A DNA stretch of 64,000 nucleotides from Epithemia pelagica (lineage: Eukaryota > Bacillariophyta > Bacillariophyceae > Surirellales > Surirellaceae): positions 1,302,001-1,366,000 of the forward strand of contig OX337242.1 in the NCBI GenBank assembly GCA_946965045.2, read 5' to 3'. Shown piece after piece: positions 41,773-52,853 of this stretch (its first letter is position 1; every line of letters begins with the position of its first letter). Under the pieces are notes generated by a model. That model saw only the letters and a program-made list of their open reading frames with translations, was not told the DNA's origin and ran no database searches. The position numbers and the translations under genes are program-made.

Positions 41773-42289
41773 AGAAACTCATAGAAAAGGTTGTTGTAGT
41801 TGTTGAAAACCAAAACTCATTTTCAAACCACAAGGACATTTGCTCCCATAGTAATGATGGAGGAGAATGAGGCATTGATTGTCTTGCCATTCTTGTGAGT
41901 GGCCCAATACCGGATTGTCCCAAATCTTGAATCCTTTTGTGACTGCTGAGACAAGACCATTGAGCCATGGGTTTGGACAATCCCACACAGTCAGCGAGTT
42001 GACAAATGATGGTAAATGGAGTAGAGCGATGCATCAAATCTTCAGTCCTCATGACCATAGAGTCAAAAATGGAATTGGTTGGCCTGGCCAGCAATCGACC
42101 TTGGGCCCACTCATGAAACTTGGTGATTCAATGAACAGAAATTGGGCAAGAGTTTGCAAATCACCGCAGGTTGAAATTGAATCCATTCCAGGGATCGTAA
42201 GTGTGTTGTTCTTCATTGAATCGGCTGGAACAGACGACTCTGTCCGACAAACAGAAAGGCTATGGATGATGGACGAGGTAGGATAGAGG

Positions 42290-42352
42290 ATGGTCGATGA
42301 TCGATGGTTGATGGTTGATGGTTGATGGTTGATGGTCGATGGTCGAGGGTTC
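42290..42352. repeat. 7-bp tandem repeat (TTGATGG)
   Basis: About eight copies of TTGATGG/TCGATGG. Confidence 0.85.
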
Positions 42353-42412
42353 ATGAGTGATGATACAAAAGAAATAGGTGCAAATGGGGGGACAAACCAT
42401 GCGCATAGAAAA

Positions 42413-42650
42413 TACTCGAGTACGATGAAGTAACACTCGAGTATTACTCGGGTATTGGATGTAGCTCGAGTACGAGTAGAGAGTATGTACTTGCCGAACT
42501 ACGAATCCATGAGTACGAGTACACGAGTAATACTCGACAAGAAAGTAAGAGTATCGAGTAATTACTTGTATGTCAAAATTGGAGGAAGTACGAGTATTTT
42601 AGCACCAATACTCGAGTATTACTCGAGTATTATGCTCGGTACTCGTACTC
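42413..42650. repeat. Right subterminal GAGTAC motif array
   Basis: Degenerate GAGTAC and ACTCGAGTATT copies adjoining the right inverted repeat; partner of 39320-39530. Confidence 0.75.
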
Positions 42651-42665
42651 GATTACAGATCCCAG

Positions 42666-42673
42666 CCCTTAAG
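42666..42673 (+). repeat. Target site duplication, right copy
   Basis: CCCTTAAG directly after the right inverted repeat. Confidence 0.85.
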
Positions 42674-43254
42674 CCTCTACGAAACGAAAGTTGAGAGCTG
42701 ACATTTCGTTTTGGCGGGATTTTGCTTCCTTACGCGTCTGCGAAACGAAAACTAGAACCGCGCCTTGTCCCCCATTCATCCCCCATTTCCCCCCCATTTT
42801 CACTTGAATAAATTGAATACTAAAATAATTCTCATAGAATTGTGACGTACACAGGACGCACCGACCGTTGGAGCTGAACGCCAGTCCATCAATACTCTTG
42901 AGCGTTATGAACAACTTCACATTCATACATTGTCTAAACGATGTGCACATCTGAAACGCCTTCTACTTTCGTTGGCCTACGAAAGTTGGCGCTAACTTTC
43001 GTAGCCCCGAAAGCTGAAAAGCAAGAGTACCCGGATATAAGAGGTAAAATGATGACGTGTCAGCTTTCAACTTTTGTTTCGTAGAGGCTTAAGGGTCAGC
43101 CTCAGTGTCGTCCGTGTAGATGCCTTATGGACCTGAGGTTAAGTTTGTCTCAATTACCTCCCAAAAATGAGCATGCTACGGCCATTTTTGGAAGACCTTT
43201 GCTGTTTGAAGGAATATCTTACGAACGCTACAATCAAACTCAGTGAAACTTCGC

Positions 43255-43323
43255 CCAACCCTCAGTTGAGAGATGATGGATCTTCTACTTTGCGTAGAAG
43301 ACCCACAATCAACTGAGGGTTGG
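43255..43323. repeat. Nested inverted repeat (hairpin)
   Basis: Outer 15-bp perfect arms CCAACCCTCAGTTGA (43255-43269) and TCAACTGAGGGTTGG (43309-43323). Inside, TCTTCTAC and GTAGAAGA form an 8-bp inner stem with a 5-nt loop. It could be a MITE remnant or fold as RNA. Confidence 0.75.
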
Positions 43324-44195
43324 ATGAAGACAGGTACCGTCATGGTGCAAGTGATGGATGAGAAGCTTTTTTCTGCAGGTTCCAGCACATTTCGCATGTG
43401 AATTTGACGTACGGGCGTCAGACCGAGAAGACACCAAATCGGTGCACCCAGCCCTTAGTCTAGTAGGGCGTAGTCATTATATTTCCTCCTTTTAAGCCGG
43501 GACTGCCCGGCGCGGGAGGTAGCATGACGACGAGGCCAGGCGAGGAGGGCGAGACAATTCGTTGTACAATACAATAGATATATTCTGTTTTCGTCCGAAG
43601 AAAAGTCTCAGATCGTAAAATCATTCGATGTACAACTCTAACATGAACGTTCGATGCAGACAACCGTGCAGGAAGGGAAACGGCCTTTCAAGAGGCCATC
43701 CAAGAGTTGTTCCATGACGGGACCTTGACAATTCAACTGCAGAATAGGTGGTGTATTAGAGAAAGAGAATGTGTGGGGTATAGAGTGGTAATAGGAAGAG
43801 AATGTGTGGGGTATAGAGAGAAATCCGGAACCGGCCGTGTGAGACATGTGTTTGTGGCGCGTGTAACCTGTGCATCCCAGCGACCGACCATCCCACTTTT
43901 TGTGTCGACAACCACAGTACTTCGACCAAAACAGATCGTGGGCGAACGTGGAACGTACCAAATCGCAATCGGATGGATCCATTCCACAATAATGCAAGAG
44001 CCTTAGAAATTGTTCCATGACAATCTGCAATTATCGAAACAAGCCCGGTCGGTTGCGACACACAGACAGAAAGCGTGTGAAAGTTTCGGATCGTCCTCCT
44101 TTGCGTATATTGTGCTCTATAATAGTTTGTTGGTTCCTCCAAGAAGACAATGGTGCATATAGTTTTTGCCACGACCGTATACCTCAAAAGAGCCG

Positions 44196-44361
<166 letters not shown>

Positions 44362-44463
44362 CTCTCTCTCTCTCTCTCTCCCTCTCTCTCGACGAGATAC
44401 GATACACACGAGCATACGTACCGACGCTGGTTCCGAGGGTTTGTTGGGACGTCGTCATCGATG

Positions 44464-44528
44464 GAGGAGGATGAGGAGGATGAGGAGAAGAAGAAGAAGA
44501 AGAAGAAGAAGAAGAAGAAGAAGAAGAA
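44464..44528. repeat. GAG/GAA trinucleotide run
   Basis: About 20 purine triplets, mostly GAA. Confidence 0.9.
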
Positions 44529-45428
44529 TCAGACAAGTGTTGGTCTCGTTGGATTCCGGTGGACCGCCCCAACAGTAGTGGTCCAATGAGAATAACAGGA
44601 CGACGGATGGAAGGAATCCAACCTGGGCCATCGTCGTTGTCGCTGCTGTCGTGGATGGGCGTGGATTGGTGCATCCACGACGAGTAGTGGCACAAAACAA
44701 CAACAAGTCGTCGTCGTCGTCCTTCTGGTCCAGGTACCTGTACCACACAGAATCATGTTGTTGTTGTTCTTCTTGTGCCATGATTCTGGTGGACTAGTAA
44801 GGATTCTCCTGTGGTATCCGGTGAATCCCCGAATAATACTCCTACTACTCGTCCAGCATGCGGCCATTGATTGGAGGAGTGGAGGAGTGCCGGAAAGACA
44901 TGACGCATGGTCCGTCTCCTTTGTTGTGGTGAAGAAGCACAAAAAGATCCCACAACAAAACGATTGCAATGGGCGGTCGAGAAATGGTTCCGAATCCACA
45001 CGAAACGCGACCTAGAAGCGTTTCCCAGAGTGCTAATAAGCGCCGGCCGGTCACCACGAGTGAGAGGGTCGGTCGCACAAACAGACATTCGGAAGAACAC
45101 CACGCACGCAGACACACAATGACAAAGAGAAAATGAGACAGCGCATTTCAAGAGCAGAACAACATGGCAATGACCCCTAAATGGGAAATGTGTTGTTGCA
45201 TTTCACGAAACAGCCACGACGACAAGGACAAGTGAAACGAAGTCTTTGTCACACCCTGTATTTTACGCCTGCGGAAGAAGAAGAAGAAGACGAACATCTG
45301 TCACAGTGTGGAAGCCATTCGTGACAACAACAGCAGCATCCATTGTGAGTTGCCTCTCGCTCCTCTCGGGTCGATCGTCGTCCTTGAGAACCACCACCAC
45401 AAGGCGAACCGCCGTGTGGCAGACCACC

Positions 45429-45668
45429 ATGGGGACAAAAATGACAATAACGGAGAAGCAATATGACTTGTCCATTCATTGGTTTCGCAATGGATTGCGT
45501 CTGCACGACAATCCCTCTCTATTGGCGGCCTGTCAATCGTCCCACTCCGTCTTGCCCTTGGTCGTGATTGATCCGGAAGCCCCCTTTGCACAAACGACGA
45601 ATCGTCGTGCCGGAATCCTGCGTGCCAATTTTGTCTTGGAAAGTTTGCACGCATTGAATACCCAACTG

Positions 45669-45699
<31 letters not shown>

Positions 45700-47702
45700 C
45701 GCAATTGTGTGTCGTTCTGGGAGATCCCCGAGAGGTTATTCCTCAAGTCGTGCAAGCCCTCAAGGCCCAAGCCTTGTTTTACGAAAAGGACATGGCCGCT
45801 CCCGTACGGGCCGTCGATCGACAAGTCCGTCAACACGTTCAGAAACTATCGTGTGACATTCGAGCCTTTGATTCTCAAACCTTGTTCCCCCTGGACACGT
45901 ATTTGAGCAACTGCAAACAACAGGTACGTCGTGGTTTGTCGTGTTTGGAAAGGCAAAAGCAACGATTCCCAATTGTGCAATAAAAGGATATACCAACACA
46001 GTCTTGTTTGTTTCAACCGGCATCTCTCAATCTCTCTCAATCCCTCGACAATGATGAGGATTGCAGGTCGCTCCATCCACCTATGGTGGCTTTACCAAGA
46101 TTTTTCAAAGCCTGACAGTCCCTCCCGAGGTGGAACCCGTGACCCAGCTGCCCCCTCCTCCGAGTCGGGACGTGTTGAGTTCCAAACTAGGGTTCCTCCT
46201 TCGTCGAGACTCTGACACTAGCAAGGAGAAGAATAATCCCTTTGCCATTCCATCCTTGACCGACTTGGGATATACTAGTGCGGAGCAGCGGGAGAATGGA
46301 TTGAAACACCGCGGCAAGGGTGGTATCGACTTTATGGGTGGAGAAACGGCCGGTCTACAACTTTTGGATACCATGATGCAACGTCATCAATGGGTCGCCA
46401 CGTTTGAAAAACCCAAGACGAGTCCCAATGCCTTGACGGTCGATACGACCGGCTTGAGTCCCTGTAAGTAACAAGCGAACCGAACGAATGCACCGCACCA
46501 TATATGTGAATGCGCCGTACGTCCCCTCATGTTGCTGGCGTTTTTCTTGTGTGTGTGTGCGTTTCCACTGTCTGTGAATATTCTAGATGTTAAACATGGC
46601 TGTGTGTCACCGCGTCGCTTTTTTCATGCCTTGTCGGCCGTCTATGCCAAATTCCCCGCCCGGGAACGATCCAAACCCCCCGTCTCCTTGCATGGTCAAC
46701 TCCTGTGGCGCGAATACAACTATCTCATGGGCTACAGTACCCCCAACTTTGATCAAATGGTGGACAATCCCGTGGCGCGTCAAATTCCCTGGGACGATGA
46801 TCCCGCCTTGCTCCAGGCCTGGCGGAATTCGCAAACGGGATATCCCTTTATCGATGCCATCATGACGCAACTACGGGAAACGGGATGGATTCATCATTTG
46901 GCACGACATGCTGTGGCATGCTTTTTGACCCGAGGGGATTTGTGGCAATCTTGGGTACGTGCAGCAGAAGTTCCTTTTCGCGTGTGTCAGTTGTCGTCTC
47001 ATTTTTGATTGCACAACACTCTGTCGTATCTCTCCTTGTACGTCACACACAGGAAAAGGGAGCAGAAGTATTTGAAGAATTGTTGATTGATGCTGATTGG
47101 AGTATTAACAATTTCAATTGGCAATGGCTGTCGTGTACCGCACACTTTTATCAGTACTTTCGCTGTTATAGCCCCGTGGCCTTTGGCAAAAAGACGGATC
47201 CGTAAGTATACCGCCGGACAGGCATGTTTGGCGTCGTCCTGTGGTCCCACTTGTTTTCATTACGACGCTTCTCACCACAAGCGTCTCACCACAAACAACA
47301 CCACAACAACAATAGGAACGGCGATTACATTCGCAAATGGCTCCCTCAATTCAAGAACATGCCCAAAGCTTTTATCTATACACCGTGGGAGGCACCTATT
47401 GAGGTACAACGAAAATGCGGTCTTGTCATTGGAAAGAATTATCCACCGCCCATTGTAAGTCTCATAGATAATGTCGTCGTCGTGGTTTGTTCTCGTTGGG
47501 TGCTATGATGGTTGACTCAATTTTCTGACGCTTTTTCTTTGAACGCCCCCAGGTGGATCACAGTGTCATTTCCAAGGCCAATATGGGCCGCATGAAACAA
47601 GCCTACGACCAACAAAACGGCGCCAACTCGGCTCCACAACCACCACCCGCTCCGAGGGCATCAGCACGAAACGAATCGGGCCGCAAACGACGGAGAACTT
47701 GA
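45429..47702 (+). CDS. 6-4 photolyase/animal-type cryptochrome (CPF1-like), six exons
   Basis: Exons: 45429-45923, 46067-46463, 46587-46954, 47053-47201, 47316-47454, 47553-47702. All introns are GT-AG and all junctions keep frame; the product has 565 residues. The photolyase domain starts LSIHWFRNGLRLHDNP. FAD-domain landmarks include STYGGFTK, TTGLSPYVKHGCVSPRRFF (across intron 2), LLWREYNYLMGY, TGYPFIDAIMTQLRETGWIHHLARHA and FGKKTDP-NGDYIRKWLPQF. The two His of WIHHLARH are those used in 6-4 repair. Diatom CPF1 proteins are known to combine 6-4 photoproduct repair with blue-light transcriptional control. A polyglutamine run from (CAA)n lies near residue 85. The basic end (SGRKRRRT) may be a nuclear signal. 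The usual start is taken as MGTKMT; a longer N-terminus without ATG is ignored. Confidence 0.95.
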
Positions 47703-48259
47703 CGACACAACACAATGATGAGTCAATGCGCGCGCAAGTATCTACCTAGATAGATAACACAGGTTATGAAAGGATTGCAAACCATCATACCCACAACACA
47801 AATACAATGGAAAGACTCGAACCCTGATATTGGGCTGAGGAAACGGGAGGTGAGTGTGTATAGCAAATAGCACATGAGTGAGGTTGTCTAGAGTAAGTTT
47901 GTCAACTACGGGCTATATCTCTATTCCACGAGTAGTCTCTAATCCACGAGTAGTAGGCGCACAACTTCCGTCCTTCTTACTTGAGGGTGGCATCAATGAT
48001 GAAGATTATTGAAACAAAAAGTGTTCTTGCTGGACCTCGGGTTGTCGATGATGCATGCGAGGCACTCGGGATTCCTCGTCATCCCACTGACGGTGGTGTG
48101 AAAATGTAGAAGACTGACCGGGACAACGTGGATGTTAAGCGTTTCGTCTTGGACAATCAGCACGAACACCTTAGTAACACCACACACGTATTCGTGCTTC
48201 GTGATCTTCCGTCGTTGAGTTTCAAAAAGATTCTTCCTCACACTTCCTCACCTTCGAAC
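47703..48259. other. Convergent intergenic region
   Basis: It lies between the photolyase stop and the Crinkler-like stop. No gene seen. Confidence 0.4.
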
Positions 48260-50855
48260 CTAGTTCTCCTCCTCCTCCTCCTCGGTGTCACGGAGTTGAA
48301 ATGTGGATATGGTCGGTTCCAACATTTCACGAAACCAAACACGGGCGTGCTTGTATTCGGGAATAGGGAATTCTGCAGTAGGCGGTACGCGGAAGCTACA
48401 CGCCATGATGCGATCACCTAGAGATATTTTTGCCGATGGATGCTGTTGCTGTAACCTTGTCTCCAACAGACTGCGCAGGGCCTCCAGACCAGTGTAAGAG
48501 TATCCAGCTTTACCAACTTTGGGGCTGAAATCGCTGTTTTGAAATGAAATTCCGAGGGATGCCCACCAGGATTTAATTTTTTCGGCACTCGCCACTGTCC
48601 TTTGATGTTTGCATTGAATCTTCACTAGCTCACCGGTCTTGTTTTTGTTGTCGAAAAGAAGAGCAAGGACATCCCCACCTTGCGCAGAAGCTGTTCCTTG
48701 GGAAAAGACAATGCACTCCCGACCATCTTCTTGTCCGATGGAAAGGTTAGGTAGCCCCATCTCCGATTGCTTTGCTAGCTTCTCTTTCAGATCCTTGATA
48801 ACCGCGGCGGTAATATTGTCATCACGTTTGTTGGACATGGGTGGCCATGCATACCGCAGCGTGACACGCCGCGAACGATATCCGTGGATTTCCATTAAAT
48901 GCTGGTAATGTAAAGCGGTCAACTCTTCCAACTCATTGCCAAATGAGGGTCGGATAGGACAGGTTAAACCAAAACAGGACATGTATTTGAGAGCTGCTGA
49001 GGTACCCGACTTGACAGCAAGGCCCACTTTGAAGATCTCGTTTGAAGGCTTCCTGAGGTTTTTCACTTTCTCTAGCTCAATCTGTCGAATTCTCGAGACA
49101 GATGCGTGTTCTCTCAGTGGTGGTCCAATCGCCGTCGATAGATGATACACAAAGGATTCTTTCAACAACTCATCACGCCTCTGTGAGGACAAGTCACCCA
49201 CAATATTCTGGGCGACAGAGGAACCTGACCCCGTAATCCATGAGTGGGCCAAACGATGCGATTGCCTTCAATCTTTCCTCGTAACATCTTGTCTTCGCTT
49301 GAGGATCAAAGTCACCGTCGACTGAGTGAAAACCTTGCCGAAGAACGGGGAGGATCCCTCTAAAGAGCATTCTTGCGTTGGTCTGGAGAACTCGAGAGAA
49401 CAGCCCGTTGGATACTGCCCGACTTACTTCTGGTTTTATCACGCTTGTCTTTTCAAGATGCTGCAGATCTGGTCCTTTCATTCGAATTAGCCTGCTATAG
49501 GCAGGGTTTGTTCCTACCTGATTGCCATCACGGATTAAATCCAAACCAGTGCCCACCAGGACAAGAATGATCTGTTCCTTGACTAAATCATCCATCTCGC
49601 GGTACGTCTGCCTCACAGTGTCAATCAAGCCCTCGACCAGATCAATATCCGTTGCCTCATCAAGAATCAGTGCAACCTTACTTGGCAATGCATCACTCGA
49701 CCAACAACCCTCGCTCCATGATCGGGCGTTTGCATCGCCTTCACAAAATTTCTTGAAAGCTTGTTCGAGAATCTCCCTCGCCCAGTTGTTTCGTGATACG
49801 TTTAGCTTGGTCTTCAAGCTATAGATGACATCAATATGATTGCTGCTCTTTTCTTTGTGAACGTTTAGGACCCCCTGCAAAAACTTATGTATGTGTGGAA
49901 ACTCGCTTTCTGGTTTCCTGGCGTAGACCTCGGAAACATCGGTCCTCTTACCCTCTCCTTTCTCCTCCTTCTCGCTTTCTTCGTCCCCTTTCTTGTCCTC
50001 TCTCTCATTCTCCCTTTGGTTTTTCCGCAAGCGTAGCAACATGTATATTGGGACAAAACCACGCTCCATTGATTCAAGGCAAGAAAAGACAGATTTACCA
50101 CTGCCGCTTTCTCCGGCCACCACCAACGCATACGATTTGTCTTGTTGGATGTTGCTGTCTAGATTGTCAAATTCATTGACGCCATGAACTTGTACGTATT
50201 CCCTTCTTGTGGGGAGAACGCCGTTCTTATCGCTATCTTGGATAGGTTGGAGCTGCGCCTCGCAAAATTTCTTGAATTCGTCCCTGTTTCCCTTGATTCG
50301 GCCTAGTTTCTTGTCGGCGGTGTACATGGTGTACTCGTTTCTGTCTTGGTAGAAGACAATATTTTGTCTTCTAACGTCTTCACCGCTCCGAAAAGAGACT
50401 ATCAGTTGCAGTTCTTTTCCTTCGACAGTCGAATCGGTTGCCGCCGCCAAAAGTTCAGCGGCTGACCCATAATCCTTTGCTTTAAAAATATGTTCCCCGT
50501 CAACAAGAACGGAATCCAGATTCATCCACTTTTTATCCTCCACCAGAGCATTCAACACATATGCTAGAAACTCTGGGTAACTCAAGGGTTGGTCGACGTT
50601 TGCTTTGCTGTGAACATTTACGTCACTGTCACTGGCACTGCTGCAGCTGCTGCTGTTGCCCTCATTGTCGATGCTACGACTATCGATAACATTGGCAATG
50701 TCGGCGTCTGGATTTCGAATCAATTTTTCCAGCAAGGAATACTCGTCGCCACTGAGGAGTGCTTGCGCAGCATCAAGCTCTTTTTTCAGTGCCCCTGATT
50801 CTTTATCTAGTTCTTCCAAACGTTGCCTCTTGATAGGACGGTTCCCGTCCTGCAT
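48260..50855 (-). CDS. Crinkler-like P-loop NTPase with C-terminal PD-(D/E)xK-type nuclease domain
   Basis: Exon 1 is 50855-49230 and exon 2 is 49180-48260; the 49-nt intron begins GTCAGG and ends CTCACAG. The junction LMDYG-RRDELLK is in frame and gives 848 residues from ATG 50853-50855. Walker A AGESGSGKS is at about 247-255, Walker B VALILDE at 394-400, with a long charged insert (~277-306) between. After the splice, GGDVLALLFDNK and ELVKIQCKHQ fit the D...(E/Q)-x-K core of restriction-like nucleases, with Gln at the acidic position and the Lys kept. A basic motif near the start (PIKRQR) may direct it to the nucleus. The layout matches the Crinkler-RHS type; it is a distant relative of 32243-33700. 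The role in a free-living alga is unknown. Confidence 0.65.
49181..49229 (-). other. 49-nt intron of the Crinkler-like gene
   Basis: GTCAGGTTCC...TCCTCACAG on the minus strand. It joins two ORFs that otherwise overlap in different frames. Confidence 0.7.
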
Positions 50856-52630
50856 GGTTGTCTGAATAAAGGTGGTTTTGTTGGTTTTGATAGAGAAGGG
50901 GGGTTGGGGGTTGGTGTTCGTACACAAAATAGTACGAATCATGGTAGGATTTGGACCTACAAGAACAAGAAAAGGCATGGCGTCTGGGACCAAGACCAAA
51001 GGCAATATCAGAGATATAATGCTTCTTGCTGAGTTTTGGTCGGGTGAGCAGGAACACACACTCTCAAACTTAAGATCTGTCGAATGGATTGGTCCATACC
51101 GAACAAAAACGATTCTGCGGCTTTCCCCCGAATTTTAGATTGCCCTTCAAGACATGGATAAAAAAAGTGGACCAATTGTACCAAAACAAAGACACTCGGC
51201 ACCGTCGTCAAGAGAGACAAAACTTATCAGAGTGGGGCAATGTATGAGACAATTGCTCCCATGGTCAAGATCCAATCTGCAACCATTGATTATAGCTGCA
51301 CCCTTTGTCCGAACAAACAAGAAATAATAAATCGTGAGCGGTGGACGCATTATTATTTCAATCACACACGATCCTTGTCAAAGCACAACGCAGAGATGGA
51401 ATACAATGATATCTCACCAGTGGAAAGAATTCCCCGTTCGGACACTTGTTTCACCGTGTGCATCCAAAAAGTCTCCTCGCTTCATTCTTGGCCGTAAAAT
51501 CTACAAACCGACTTTTTGCCTCCACAACAGTCCTCACCGTCTCTCCACAAAAGCACAGATGGATCCTTGTCCTGCATGCACAAAGGGAACAAGACCACCC
51601 CCCTGTTCTATTACCAAGCTCCCAGACGTCATGAAAGAAAGAAAGATCGCTTTAATGGATGGAATGCCAGAGCTCTATCCAGACTATCTATATACTCCCA
51701 AGGCGGAGAGTGCTTTGGTTCCGAGTAAGACTGCTGAACTGTCATGAGTCTCATTGCCTCAATCAAGATAACTCCTGCTAACTCTCACGCTTTCGTTGAA
51801 CATTTCCTGGACGCTTCCAGTTCTTGTTCCATGTACCATCATGGCGTGCGTTCACAAGCACCTCATGCTCGAGGTATCTGGGTACAATCCATACAGGTTT
51901 CGCTGAGGAGACGGGCAACACTCTCAAATACAAACCATGTCGGGTTGTGCGCCGTAGACATGTGATTTGCTTTAGAAAAGATTAAGGACACATGCGTCCA
52001 GGCTCCAACCTCGTCTCTCACACGATCGCGGTGATTCGGGCACACGAAACGGGTTTGCTATCATTACTTTTTCTCTCATTCATTCTTGGGGACACAGTTT
52101 TAGTGACCGAGAATTTGAGTTGAGAAACGAATCCGTCCCTACAGCTTCAAACGGCTGATTCGAATCTCCGAAGCTGGATGCAAGAGGGGAACTCTTTGGG
52201 ACAATGTCTTGGTGGGTGGAACACGTATGGACAGGACGTTCTGCCGTGATGTTCCTTCCTGCCAACTAGAAGACAGGACATGAGACACTTCTTGTTTGTG
52301 AGCACTGTGGATGCATCAAGTCCTGACTCAAAACTCTAGACCAGTGCGGCGTTTTATACGACCAGAAACCACACAACAATCCAGAAACCGCCATACTCCA
52401 AAGATGATGAGACAAATTGGAAAAGTATCCATCTGTATTCGTCATTTGAAGGAAAAGAGTTTGTAGATGTCGATTGCTAGGAGCTCTATCCTCTCTTGTT
52501 GTCGAACTCAACTACTCCTTGGAACTACTCCTACGAATACAATAGATTGACAAAATTTTTGTGAGCACGAAGACGACGGGCTTAAGGATAAAGGGTTAGT
52601 AAGCCCCAACCAAATTTTATCCCCGCAAAG
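50856..52630. other. Intergenic region, no firm gene
   Basis: The Crinkler frame stays open upstream to 51059 but lacks support. Only short ORFs with no recognisable domain follow up to the Mutator-like element. Confidence 0.4.
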
Positions 52631-52686
52631 ATTCGCCATTAGAGGTCCGCAGAAACAAGGACAGCAGACAGACTAATCCTTAACCT
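52631..52686 (+). repeat. Left terminal inverted repeat of the MULE
   Basis: Begins ATTCGCCATTAGAGGTCC; 56 bp, identical to the complement of the right end. Confidence 0.92.
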
Positions 52687-52853
52687 CAACGTACCAACTC
52701 CACCGCCTGTCACACCTTTGTACACGCCTGTCACACCTTGTACACGCCTAAGTAATCGTCAAAGAAATAACCGTTCTCTTTCAAATCTGAAAGTCTTCAG
52801 ATCGGCATTGGAAGATATTTCGCTATTGCATTCAATTCATTGAGTATCTAGCC

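Larger units (their letters stand above)
39291..42665. mobile_element. DNA transposon, 3.4 kb, 17-bp TIRs and 8-bp target duplication (hAT-like)
   Basis: The ends are perfect inverted repeats: CTGGGATCTGTAATCGA at 39291-39307 and its complement at 42649-42665. They are flanked by the direct repeat CCCTTAAG at 39283-39290 and 42666-42673. An 8-bp duplication is the hallmark of hAT elements (also P and some others). Just inside each end are arrays of GAGTAC/ACTCGAGTA-type motifs. No transposase was recognised, so it is probably non-autonomous. The interior holds C-rich and ~145-bp repeats and a heptamer run. Confidence 0.85.
39273..43105. mobile_element. Older MITE, split by a later insertion
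   Basis: With 39291-42673 removed, the remainder is about 450 bp flanked by inverted ends. The left end runs AGGCTGACCCTTAAG (to 39290) then continues CCTCTACGAAACGAAAG (from 42674). The right end (43059-43105) is the complement of this with a few mismatches (CTTTTGTTTCGTAGAGG, CTTAAGGGTCAGCCT). The terminal repeat is about 45 bp. The interior has no ORF of note. A target duplication for this outer element could not be identified. Confidence 0.75.
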
